The notes under the pieces were generated by a model that worked only from the letters and a program-made list of their open reading frames with translations, did no database searches and was not told the origin of the DNA. Shown one piece after another: positions 19,947 through 26,962 of a DNA stretch of 64,000 nt; the stretch's first letter is position 1, and each line of letters begins with the position of its first letter. The translations under genes were made by a program, and so were the position numbers. The DNA is from Streptomyces sp. A0958 (GTDB lineage: Bacteria > Actinomycetota > Actinomycetes > Streptomycetales > Streptomycetaceae): assembly GCF_004795035.1 (NCBI RefSeq), contig NZ_SSBK01000019.1, positions 1-64,000 of the forward strand. The letters are read 5' to 3'.

Positions 19947-20765
19947 TCACGGGGCGACGAGCAGTTCTCCGTCCAGGATCGTGACCGCGTGGCCGGTCAG
20001 CAGGGTGCGCGCGCCGCGCAGTGAGGTGCGGACGAGCCCGGAGCGGGCGGAGGCCTGAAGTCCGGTCAGTTCGTCGCGGCCGAGCCGGGCCGACCAGAAC
20101 GGGGCCAGGGCGGTGTGGGCGCTGCCCGTAACCGGGTCCTCGTCGATGCCCACCGCGGGGAAGAAGCCGCGCGACACGTAGTCGTACGCTCCGCCCGGCG
20201 CGGCGGCGGCCGTGGCGATGACGCCGCGCCGGGAGAGGCCGGCCAGCGCCGCGAAGTCGGGGGCGAGACCCCGTACGGCCGCCTCGTCCTTCAGTTCCAC
20301 GAGCAGGTCGCCGACGTGCGGGCCGGTGTCGTGCACGGACAGCGGCTGGGCGCCGAGTGCTTCGGCGAGCCCGGCCGGCGCGGCCTCGGGGGTCAGCGGC
20401 GCGGTGGGGAAGTCGAGCGTGACCGAGCCGTCCGGGTGCGCGGTGGAGGTGAGCGTCCCGCATCGGGCGGCGAAGCGCACGGTGCCGCTCGCGGCTCCGG
20501 TGGTGTGCAGGACATGGGCGGTGGCGAGGGTGGCGTGGCCGCACATGTCCACCTCGGTGACCGGCGTGAACCATCGCAGCGCCCAGTCCGCGGCGCCACC
20601 CGGTGGCAGGGGATGGGCGAACGCGGTCTCGGAGAGGTTCAGCTCGGCGGCGACCCGTTGGAGGGAGCTGTCCCCGGGGAAGCCTTCGGGGCCGAACAGC
20701 AGGACGCCCGCGGGGTTGCCGGTGAAGGGGCGGTCGGTGAACGCGTCGACGGTACAAATCCTCAT
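19947..20765 (-). CDS. PhzF family isomerase/epimerase-like protein
   Basis: A 272-residue protein of the PhzF family, two mirrored alpha/beta barrels with an acid catalyst. The start MRICTVDAFTDRPFTGNPAG and LNLSETAF (catalytic glutamate, about residue 46), then DMCGHATLAT and DPVTGSAH are all typical. Family members isomerise small substrates such as dihydro-3-hydroxyanthranilate; no phenazine genes are nearby, so the substrate is unknown. It is convergent with the CPBP gene and divergent from the HEAT/MerR pair. Confidence 0.87.
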   Translation of the reverse strand: MRICTVDAFTDRPFTGNPAGVLLFGPEGFPGDSSLQRVAAELNLSETAFAHPLPPGGAADWALRWFTPVTEVDMCGHATLATAHVLHTTGAASGTVRFAARCGTLTSTAHPDGSVTLDFPTAPLTPEAAPAGLAEALGAQPLSVHDTGPHVGDLLVELKDEAAVRGLAPDFAALAGLSRRGVIATAAAAPGGAYDYVSRGFFPAVGIDEDPVTGSAHTALAPFWSARLGRDELTGLQASARSGLVRTSLRGARTLLTGHAVTILDGELLVAP

Positions 20766-20876
20766 GCCCCGACCGTAGGCACGGGACAGGGCCGCGGACC
20801 AAGGCCAATTCCGGGTCGGCGGCCCGGAAAGAGGCCCCGGCCCCCTGCGATCTGTTTCCCCTCGGCGGGGCTCGGC

Positions 20877-20907
20877 TTGACCTTGTCACGGTGACAAGCA
20901 CTTCACT
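20877..20907 (+). promoter_or_regulatory. MerR-type promoter with a long spacer and central dyad
   Basis: TTGACC (20877-20882) and TTCACT (20902-20907) are separated by 19 bases, longer than the normal 17 and typical of MerR-controlled promoters. The spacer holds a perfect dyad, CTTGTCAC-G-GTGACAAG (20882-20898). The HEAT gene starts at 20930 and the second gene encodes a MerR-family protein, so autoregulation is likely. The -10 assignment is the weak point. Confidence 0.65.
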
Positions 20908-20929
20908 GTGCGGACGAGGAGGTGGTCCG

Positions 20930-21658
20930 ATGACCATGCCGAACGAGGAAACGGCCACGACGCGTGCGCTGCGGGGGCTGGGGCACGCCGATGCGTCGGT
21001 CCGGCTGCGGGCGGCACTGGCGGTGGGGTCGAACCCGGACCCGCGGCTCATCGACAGGCTGGTCGAACAGTGCAGGACCGAGCCGGACTTCTCCGTACGC
21101 GAGATGCTGACCTGGGCACTCACCCGTCACTCACCGGCGCTGACGGTCCCCAGGCTCGTCGGCGAACTCCGCTCGGAGCGCGCACAGGCCCGCAGCCAGG
21201 CCCTGCACACGCTGTCCAAGACCGGGGACCGGACCCTGGAGAGGACCGCGGAGGGGACCGGGGACGGGACCGCGGACGGGACCGGGGAGCGGCAGGCTTG
21301 GCCTGCGATCACCCGGGCGCTGCTGACCGACGCCGACGACGAGGTGGCGCGGGCCGCCTGGCGTGCGGCGGTCGTCCTCGTGCCCGAGGGCGAGGAACCC
21401 GGTCTGGCCGCGGTACTGGCGGAACAGCTCGGGCGCGGCGAGCGGGAGACGCAGCTGAGCCTCAGCCGCGCGCTGATCGCACTGGGCGAGGTCGTCGCAC
21501 CCGTCCTGAGCACCGCGACGGCACACCCCGACCCCCGTGTGCGTCAGCACGCGCTCGCCACGCAGCAGCTGCTCCGTGACCCGGACGCCGGGTTCGAGTT
21601 CGCCATCGAGGAGGCGAAGCGCATGGTGGCACTGGGCACGTACGGCCAGGAGGGGTGA
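20930..21658 (+). CDS. HEAT-repeat protein
   Basis: A 242-residue soluble protein built of HEAT-like helical pairs (ALRGLGHADASVRLRAALAV, VREMLTWALTRHSP, then similar units to residue 230). A short low-complexity linker near residue 105 repeats T-x-G-T (TAEGTGDGTADGTGE). HEAT arrays bind proteins or act as scaffolds; here the partner is likely the MerR protein downstream, whose own C-terminus is HEAT-like. ATG 20930 is chosen because GAGGAGG lies 7 bases upstream. The next gene starts 6 bases after the stop with its ribosome site inside this gene. Confidence 0.8.
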   Translation: MTMPNEETATTRALRGLGHADASVRLRAALAVGSNPDPRLIDRLVEQCRTEPDFSVREMLTWALTRHSPALTVPRLVGELRSERAQARSQALHTLSKTGDRTLERTAEGTGDGTADGTGERQAWPAITRALLTDADDEVARAAWRAAVVLVPEGEEPGLAAVLAEQLGRGERETQLSLSRALIALGEVVAPVLSTATAHPDPRVRQHALATQQLLRDPDAGFEFAIEEAKRMVALGTYGQEG

Positions 21659-21664
21659 AGCGCG

Positions 21665-22672
21665 GTGTTGATCGGTGAGGTGGCACGGAGGTCCGGGGTC
21701 AGCGCCCGCATGCTCAGGCACTACGAATCCCTCGGCCTGGTGCGGCCCACGGGGCGCAACGACGTCGGCTACCGGGAGTACTCCGGCGCGGACGTCCGGC
21801 GGATCTTCCACATCGAGAGCCTGCGGTCCCTGGGGCTGACGCTGCGCGAGGTCGGGCGCGCTCTGGACGATCCCGGCTTCAGCCCCTCCGGGCTCGTCGA
21901 CGACCTCGCCCGCCGGACGCGGGAGCGCATCGCGAGCGAGACGGAGTTGCTGACCCGGTTGAGCCGGATCGGTGCCGCCGAGCCCGAGGACTGGGAGGGC
22001 GTCCTGCGCACCGTCGCCCTCCTCCAGGCGCTGGGGTCCAGCAGCCCCGGCACGCGCCAACGCGCGGCGCTGTCCTCGGTGGACGAGCCATCGGTACCGG
22101 TGCAAGCCCTGGTGGACGCGGCCCTGAGCGAACGGGACCCGATCGTGGCCGGTGCCCTGCGGTGGGCCCTGGCCCAGGCCGGCGGCGGGCTCCCTCTTCT
22201 CGCGGATGGCCTAGCGGCGCCCGTGGCCGAGGTCCGGGCGCGGGCGGTCCTGGCCGTCGCGGAGATCCCGGGCGATGCGGCGACCGCGCTGCTCCGGGAG
22301 GCCCTGGCCGACCCCGACCTCGCGGTCCGCAGGCACGCGGCTCCGGCGCTCGGCGCGCGGGGGGTGGCCGACGCGGTGCCGACGCTCATCGACATGGTCG
22401 CGGAGGAGGTGCGGGACGTCGACGCGGCCGACGCGCTGGGCGCGCTGGCCGCAGACCCGGAGGCCGCCGAACGCATCGCCACCCGCCTCGTCGCCCGCCT
22501 CGCCCACGGCGCCCCCGGCCCGTCCGCCCGCCGCCGCCTCACACAGGCGCTCGCGGACATCCCCGGAGCGACGGCGGAGCGCGCGCTCGCGGAACTGGCG
22601 CGGGACGAGGACCGGGGCGTGGCGCTGACCGCCGGGTACGTGCTCGGGCTGCGGGGCGGCGAGGACGGGTAG
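21665..22672 (+). CDS. MerR-family regulator with a HEAT-repeat C-terminal domain
   Basis: A 335-residue regulator. Residues 1-70 are a complete MerR winged helix (LIGEVARRSGVSARMLRHYE, then GYREYSGADVRRI), residues about 75-110 the dimerisation coiled coil, and residues about 140-330 HEAT-like pairs (DPIVAGALRWALAQAG, ADPDLAVRRHAAPAL). MerR proteins usually sense a metal or drug through a short C-terminal domain, so a HEAT array suggests control by a protein. The GTG start follows AGGAGGGGTGA in the end of the upstream HEAT gene, so the two are coupled. It probably acts on the long-spacer promoter at 20877-20907. Confidence 0.85.
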   Translation: MLIGEVARRSGVSARMLRHYESLGLVRPTGRNDVGYREYSGADVRRIFHIESLRSLGLTLREVGRALDDPGFSPSGLVDDLARRTRERIASETELLTRLSRIGAAEPEDWEGVLRTVALLQALGSSSPGTRQRAALSSVDEPSVPVQALVDAALSERDPIVAGALRWALAQAGGGLPLLADGLAAPVAEVRARAVLAVAEIPGDAATALLREALADPDLAVRRHAAPALGARGVADAVPTLIDMVAEEVRDVDAADALGALAADPEAAERIATRLVARLAHGAPGPSARRRLTQALADIPGATAERALAELARDEDRGVALTAGYVLGLRGGEDG

Positions 22673-22704
22673 CCGTTCCTCGGACTCACCCTTTCGCGCC
22701 CGCG

Positions 22705-23100
22705 TCAGCCGGTGGCCCCGGCATGCGCGGCGGCTGCCGCCTCCAGCAGACACCAGCCGTCGATCTCCACCACCTGCCGCCCCTCCGGCTGCCACCCGCG
22801 GGCCGACGCCGCGTCGAGCAGGGCTCGGACGGCGCCGGGTTCGTGCAGGTTGAGGGAGGCACCCCGGGTGTACCCCACGTCTCCGGAGCCCAGGGGAGCC
22901 CCGCCCGGGACGTATCGGCCGGGGCCCTCGGTGAAGACGATGCGCAGTGGGCCGCCCGTGCCGGCCGGCTGTGGGTGAAGCGTGAGGGTCTCGCGGCATG
23001 ACCGGCCGCCGGCCCCCACGCTGTGACTGTGACGGAGCGTCCACAGATACGCGCACCCGTCGGCAATCAGCCGACGAGGCCGCTTCCGGTTGCGAGGCAT
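22705..23100 (-). CDS. Unrecognised 131-residue protein common in Streptomyces
   Basis: The protein begins with a basic segment (MPRNRKRPRRLIADGCAYLW) and continues with LRHSHSVGAGGR, a beta-rich middle (LRIVFTEGPGRYVPGG) and a C-terminal helix (PGAVRALLDAASARGW, then VEIDGWCLLEAA). I recall similar streptomycete proteins without an assigned function. ATG 23100 fits that pattern; the frame stays open to 23286, but that extension runs into the 13-base repeats. It converges on the MerR-HEAT gene. Confidence 0.7.
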   Translation of the reverse strand: MPRNRKRPRRLIADGCAYLWTLRHSHSVGAGGRSCRETLTLHPQPAGTGGPLRIVFTEGPGRYVPGGAPLGSGDVGYTRGASLNLHEPGAVRALLDAASARGWQPEGRQVVEIDGWCLLEAAAAAHAGATG

Positions 23101-23166
23101 GGAACCGAGGGTACGTGGCCTGATCCACAAGCCCAGCCCTGGTCGAAGCCCGCCGAGACGGGCCCC

Positions 23167-23220
23167 GTTGACCCGGCCCGTTGACCCGGCCCGTTGACCC
23201 GGCCCGTTGACCCGGGCCCC
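23167..23220. repeat. 13-base tandem repeats beside the Tn7-like island
   Basis: The unit GTTGACCCGGCCC begins at 23167, 23180, 23193 and 23206, the last slightly extended. Read in register CCCGT-TGACC-CGG, each unit contains the 5-bp duplication sequence (CCCGT) joined to the first five bases of the mobile-element end (TGACC), which starts immediately after at 23223. Confidence 0.85.
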
Positions 23221-23222
23221 GT

Positions 23223-24076
23223 TGACCTGTGTCAGTGATCGCTGATCGGTTGCCACTGAAGGATGATCCACGCTTGTTTGTGCCACCGCAGGTTGATCAC
23301 TCGGTGTACAGGTACGCGGGGGACGTGGTGGGGCACCTGTCGATGTGTTGGAGGTGGCTGCCCTTGAGGCCTTTGAACTGGCCGGCTATGAGTCGGACTC
23401 CATGTGAGTTCCCGAAGCGCGATCGCCGGTTACGGGAAGTCATATTCGGTGCTGTCCGGCTCCGTCCTGCCAGCGGTAGAGGTCGCGCAGCAGGGAGATC
23501 TCGGCGCCGTGATGGATCAGCTCCCTGTTGACGTGCAGGACCCTGTTCTCCATGGGAAACTCCTCGGGACCCACCGTGGGCGGATTGTCCAGGTCAGCGT
23601 CCGAGAGCTCGCGGACCCCCGCGTTCCATCTCCCATACATCTCATCGAGCTGTTCCAGCGCCTCGTCAGCGGTCCCCGCGTAGGCGAATGTCTGGGAGTC
23701 GACGTCCTGGCCGCCGAAGTACCATCCGACCCGATAGCCCAGGCACGAGACGATGATGTGCGCCAGCCGCCAGGCAATCGTGGTCACCGGGGCAGGCACC
23801 GGGGCGGGGGACGCGGAGTCCATCGTCCATTCCCCCGAGCCTTCCGACATCGGTGCGGCCGACGTGCCACGTGGGCGGATGCTCCAGCAGCCGCGCACCG
23901 GCTCCCAGAAGTATTCCTCGTCAGTAAGACCGTCCAGCCGTGGCCGCAGGTTCTTACACCAGTACCAGTCCAACTGCTCCGCGAGCCGCTCGCTTCTTGT
24001 CATTGCCGCACACTACAGACCCGTCGAGCAGAGTGATCTTCGTCGGCAATCGGTCAACCCCCACTGTCACAGGTCA
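23223..24076. mobile_element. Decayed Tn7-like element 1, 854 bp, with DinB-family cargo
   Basis: The left end TGACCTGTGTCAGTGA (23223) and the inverted right end ending CTGTCACAGGTCA (24064-24076) match over about 40 bases including a shared TTGCC..GAAG block. The 5-bp sequence CCCGT flanks both sides (23218-23222, 24077-24081), the duplication length made by Tn7-like transposases. Inside, 23345-23407 keeps a short coding stub resembling the beginning of the tnsA-like gene of element 2 and ends at a stop. The only intact gene is the DinB-family protein at 23440-24003. No transposase remains. Confidence 0.72.
23440..24003 (-). CDS. DinB-fold (DUF664-like) putative metal-dependent enzyme
   Basis: A 187-residue four-helix protein of the DinB/mycothiol S-transferase type. 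Features are SERLAEQLDWYWCKNLRPRL, IAWRLAHIIVSCLGYRVGWY (first metal-binding histidine) and VNRELIHHGAEISLLRDLYR (histidine pair, about residues 158-177), consistent with a metal site. Such enzymes transfer thiols to toxic electrophiles or are uncharacterised. It is carried inside Tn7-like element 1 and transcribed towards its left end, so it is probably cargo. No regulator is near. The ATG at 24003 opens the reading frame. Confidence 0.78.
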   Translation of the reverse strand: MTRSERLAEQLDWYWCKNLRPRLDGLTDEEYFWEPVRGCWSIRPRGTSAAPMSEGSGEWTMDSASPAPVPAPVTTIAWRLAHIIVSCLGYRVGWYFGGQDVDSQTFAYAGTADEALEQLDEMYGRWNAGVRELSDADLDNPPTVGPEEFPMENRVLHVNRELIHHGAEISLLRDLYRWQDGAGQHRI

Positions 24077-24148
24077 CCCGTTGACCTGTGACAGCGATGA
24101 TGAGTCGTTTGCCAGCGAAGTTGAGCCGATGGGGAAGCTGTCAGCTAG

Positions 24149-24657
24149 GGGACGCGGTGGGGGTACCTGTCCGTACAGCCGATCAGGCTGCATGCACTCA
24201 CGGGCTTTGAGCTGGACTTCTCTGTCGACGGGGTGCGTAAACGTCGTCTCCTGCAGACTGGCTGGGACGTTCGGTTCGAGGAAGTGGAGCCGGTTCGTGA
24301 GTTCAGCTGGCGCAAGTACGGCCGGGGCTTCGCGGGCGGGTACTACTCGGTGACCGTGCGGGATCACGTTGGTTACGAATCGTGGCTGGAGAGGGACCGA
24401 CTGGTCCTCCTGGACCGGGATCTCCACAGGTCACGGCTATCGCCTCGCAGCCGTTCTGGCTTCACTGGCACGACGGGGTCCGCAAGCGCCGGCACGCTCC
24501 TGACTACTTCGCCCGGCTCGCTGACGGGCGGGCCCGGGTGGTCGATGTTCGTGCCGAGGACGACATGGACGAAGAAACGCGGGATTCCTTTACCACGACC
24601 GGGCGCACGTGCGGGGCGGTGGGCTGGGAGTTCTCCTGGGTCGGACGGCCCGATCCG
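24149..24657 (+). pseudogene. TnsA-like transposase endonuclease, frameshifted and truncated
   Basis: Two overlapping frames together read as a TnsA-like endonuclease. The first (from 24149, no good start codon; in-frame GTG at 24233) gives FEEVEPVREFSWRKYGRG, then VRDHVGYESWLERDRL (catalytic glutamate region) to about 24425. The second, shifted frame gives VTAIASQPFWLHWHDG, then RRHAPDYFARLADGRARVVD (catalytic D and later lysine-type region) and ends near VGRPDP at 24657. A frameshift near 24420-24430 joins them (LLDRD to PQVTAIASQ). The family normally cuts the 5' ends of Tn7-like elements. The gene cannot make a normal protein. Confidence 0.75.
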
Positions 24658-24689
24658 AGGCAGAGCATCCCGCTGGAACGTCGAGTTCC

Positions 24690-25012
24690 GGGCCCGAGCG
24701 CAACTGGTGATCAACAGCGACCGGCGCCAGCACCAGCCGAAAGAACCAAGCCCACCGACCTGCCGGGGCTGCCGAAGCAGCTACCGGCGACTCAGGCCCA
24801 ACCCCTGGTGCTCGGACCAGTGTTTCGACGAAGCAGTCGCCCAGCGATCCGACCAGCAGGAATGCGGAGCCTGCGGTGCCTCCATAGCACACCGCAAGCC
24901 AGTCTCCACCCGCAAGTGGTGCTCGGGCACCTGCCAGCAAAAAGCGCTCCGCTGGCGGAGGGAACTCCGAGACCGCGCAGCACGGGCCGCCATCTGCGCC
25001 GAAGCACGATAG
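24690..25012 (+). pseudogene. C-terminal fragment of a double zinc-ribbon protein
   Basis: In the frame of the first tnsA part, after the frameshifted stretch, residues recover protein-like character: CRGCRSS, then WCSDQCFDEAV, then CGACGAS and WCSGTCQQKALRWRRELRD. This gives two C-x2-C/C-x3-C zinc-binding sets and a basic tail. The reading frame ends at a TAG inside the inverted repeat at 24998-25019. There is no credible start or ribosome site, so I treat it as a remnant of a gene carried by element 2, not as a tnsA domain. Confidence 0.5.
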
Positions 25013-25985
25013 TTGTCACCTTCGGCATGGGAGGCCTGGCCGTTTGGGTCTTACGAGGCAAGCTGGGTATCACCGGTGAGGCACGGTGCTTGTCACCACG
25101 GCCACTCAGCAACCTTTCTGCCACCGTTCCGAAGGGGAACCTCGTCACCCGCCTGGAGCGATGGCTGCAACCGAGCCGTCACCCGACGGCCGCAAGAACC
25201 TCAGAACCGCCTCCACGAACATCGTCGGCTCGGCGTTGTGGATCAAGTGCCCGGCCGGAATGGTGACGACCCGCCCGCGAGGAACGCGATGGGCCAACTC
25301 AGCGATGCCCTCCTGGGGAACATGACTGCCCGGACCGCCAGCTACGGCAAGGGTCTCCGCTGTGATCTTGCTGAGGTTCTCCAACCACCCCGGATCGGGT
25401 GTGTCGACCTGCCGCCTGACGGCCAGCACCATCTCCCAGTCGAATGTCAGCTCCCCATCCGGCCTGATCGGAGTGGACTGCTCCCGGGGTCGTGGCACCG
25501 GAACATCCTCCAAGACGAGCCGGTCCACACGCTGCGGATACTCCTCGGCGAACAGATAGGCCACGACCCCACCCATCGAGTGCCCAATCAGATCTACTCG
25601 GTCAAGAGCCAGCGCATCCAGAAAACCGAGTACATCGTCCCGCATCAGCTGCAGCGAGTAGTCCCCTGGCCAATCACTCCGGCCATGACCACGAAGATCA
25701 AGGGCATAGACCCGCCAACTGCGTGCCAGGACGCGCGCCACGACATCCCAGTCCGCAGCATCCTCGCCCAGCGCATGCAGCAGGACGAGCGGCGGAGCTT
25801 CCGGCGGCCCCGAGACTTGATAGGCAAGCCGGACCCCACCCACGTCAACCGAGCGATGATCAACCATGCCCGAAAACCTAGTGGGGGACCACCGTCACGG
25901 ACTTGACGTTCACCAACGGCCGAATCGACCACCCACCAGCATGGTGACAACAAGCCTGCCTCTGTGACAACTATCGTGCCTCGGC
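24998..25985. mobile_element. Inverted-repeat-bounded segment carrying an alpha/beta hydrolase
   Basis: A 22-base inverted repeat with one mismatch (24998-25019 and 25964-25985; core GCACGATAGTTGTCAC, 16 bases perfect) bounds this segment. Extra related copies point inward: GCACGGTGCTTGTCAC (25081-25096) and an inverted copy at 25944-25960. Multiple inward binding sites at both ends are typical of Tn7/Mu-type ends. No flanking 5-bp duplication is seen. It may be a third element nested in element 2 or a rearranged end of element 2. Its one gene is the hydrolase at 25145-25867. Confidence 0.55.
25145..25867 (-). CDS. Alpha/beta hydrolase, mobile-element cargo
   Basis: A 240-residue alpha/beta hydrolase. 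The oxyanion loop LVLLHALGEDAADW (residues 27-40), the nucleophile elbow GHSMGG (serine about residue 96) and the C-terminal histidine in IPAGHLIHN (about residue 208) are present; the acidic member is probably in the strand before it. ATG 25867 opens the frame. It sits alone between inverted repeats, transcribed leftward, so it looks like cargo. Substrate is unknown; small ester hydrolases and haloperoxidase-like enzymes share this pattern. Confidence 0.82.
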   Translation of the reverse strand: MVDHRSVDVGGVRLAYQVSGPPEAPPLVLLHALGEDAADWDVVARVLARSWRVYALDLRGHGRSDWPGDYSLQLMRDDVLGFLDALALDRVDLIGHSMGGVVAYLFAEEYPQRVDRLVLEDVPVPRPREQSTPIRPDGELTFDWEMVLAVRRQVDTPDPGWLENLSKITAETLAVAGGPGSHVPQEGIAELAHRVPRGRVVTIPAGHLIHNAEPTMFVEAVLRFLRPSGDGSVAAIAPGG

Positions 25986-26122
25986 TCGCCATCGGCTCAA
26001 CTTCACTGGCACAAACCCTACAGTGACCCACCTTCGATGACACGAACAGTCATCGGCTCAACTTCGGTGGCGAGCCGCCCACCTTCATTGGCGCAGGCCA
26101 CCCGTGTCACGGGCGGCGGGGT

Positions 26123-26151
26123 TTGCCATGCAAACTGTTCCGATATATCGT
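26123..26151 (+). promoter_or_regulatory. Promoter and operator of the PadR gene
   Basis: TTGCCA (26123-26128), a 17-base spacer and TATCGT (26146-26151) form a good promoter. The -10 region is covered by the palindrome CGATATATCG (26141-26150), the type of AT-rich dyad often bound by PadR regulators, with a further CGATA at 26173-26177. Autorepression is likely. It begins 18 bases after the presumed duplication at the right end of the Tn7-like island. Confidence 0.65.
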
Positions 26152-26208
26152 TGAGGCATCGCGACAGATCAGCGATACGAAAAGATCAACGTGAGAAGGA
26201 GAACGGTC

Positions 26209-26835
26209 ATGCGTTCACATGGATATGAGCACGGACACGAACACGGTCATGGGCGCGGACGCGGGCGCGGCCCGGGTGGGCCCGACGAGCGGCGGGGTGA
26301 CTTCGAAGGGCGTCGGGCGGCGTTCGGGCCGTTCGGTCCGCCGTTCGGTGGCGGCCCCTTCGGTGGCGGGCGCGGCCGGGGTGGCGGCCGGGGGAGGGCG
26401 CGGCGCGGTGATGTGCGGGCGTCGATCCTGGCGCTGCTCAAGGACCGGCCGATGCACGGCTACGAAATGATCCAGGAGATCGGCGAGCGCAGCGGCGGCG
26501 CCTGGCGGCCCAGTCCGGGGTCGGTGTACCCGACCCTTCAGCTGCTGGAGGACGAGGGCCTGATCACCAGTGCGAGCGAGGGCGGCAAGAAGCTGTTCAC
26601 GCTCACTGACACCGGTCGCACCGAGGCCGAGACGGGGCCCGAGGCGCCCTGGGAAGAGGTCGGGCGCGGTGTCGACTGGGAGGGCATGAACGAGGTCCGG
26701 CAGGCCGGGTTCGGTCTGATGGAGGCGTTCGGGCAGGTCTGGAAGACCGGCTCCGCCGATCAGCGCGAGAAGGCGCTCGCCGTCATCAACGACACCCGCA
26801 AGAAGCTGTACCTGATCCTCGCCGACGAGGACTGA
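26209..26835 (+). CDS. PadR-family transcriptional regulator
   Basis: A 208-residue regulator. Residues 1-70 are a flexible segment rich in H, G and R (GYEHGHEHGHGRGRGRG) that may bind metal or nucleic acid. Residues about 72-145 are the PadR winged helix (ASILALLKDRPMHGYEMIQE, then GSVYPTLQLLEDEGLI). The C-terminal helices (about 165-205) should form the dimer arm. AAGGAG 6 bases upstream supports ATG 26209. PadR proteins usually repress an adjacent transporter or themselves; the convergent neighbour is a START-like protein. A strong terminator follows. Confidence 0.88.
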   Translation: MRSHGYEHGHEHGHGRGRGRGPGGPDERRGDFEGRRAAFGPFGPPFGGGPFGGGRGRGGGRGRARRGDVRASILALLKDRPMHGYEMIQEIGERSGGAWRPSPGSVYPTLQLLEDEGLITSASEGGKKLFTLTDTGRTEAETGPEAPWEEVGRGVDWEGMNEVRQAGFGLMEAFGQVWKTGSADQREKALAVINDTRKKLYLILADED

Positions 26836-26883
26836 GCCCCGGACCGTGGGCGGTGTGACAGTAGGCGAGAGGGAGATCCGTGG

Positions 26884-26916
26884 AAGGGGCCCGGCGGCCT
26901 GGCCGCCGGGCCCCTT
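26884..26916. terminator. Bidirectional terminator between PadR and SRPBCC genes
   Basis: A perfect 16-base inverted repeat (26884-26899 with 26901-26916) around a single T, so the real loop is about 5 bases. AAGGGG at one side and CCCCTT at the other give A/T-tailed ends for both strands, between the convergent stops at 26835 and 26963. Confidence 0.85.
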
Positions 26917-26962
26917 CTCGTATCGGGTCGGTTTTCTTCTCGCGCCGGTGGGGGGCGGTCGT

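Larger units (their letters stand above)
24082..26100. mobile_element. Decayed Tn7-like element 2 with a broken tnsA-like gene
   Basis: The left end TGACCTGTGACAGCGATGA (24082) is head-to-head with the right end of element 1 across CCCGT. The right end (to about 26100) ends GCAGGCCA followed by CCCGT (26101-26105), giving a matching 5-bp duplication. A 21-base binding-site-like repeat occurs once on the left (24111-24131) and twice inverted on the right (25990-26010, 26051-26071). The element contains the tnsA-like pseudogene, a zinc-ribbon fragment and an inserted-looking segment with an alpha/beta hydrolase (24998-25985). The tnsB, tnsC and tniQ-type genes expected of an active element are missing. 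Confidence 0.72.

Noticed and set aside
23160..23225. Repeats resembling a CRISPR array
   Set aside because: The 13-base units are contiguous with no unique spacers, and no cas genes are near.
23229..23531. Rightward open frame in element 1
   Set aside because: It spans the transposon end and antisense of the DinB-family gene; composition is not protein-like apart from a short tnsA-like stub in another frame.
24233..25012. One continuous 259-residue protein across the tnsA-like and zinc-ribbon segments
   Set aside because: The middle third is out of frame relative to the TnsA homology, which continues in the neighbouring frame, so the open frame is accidental across that part.
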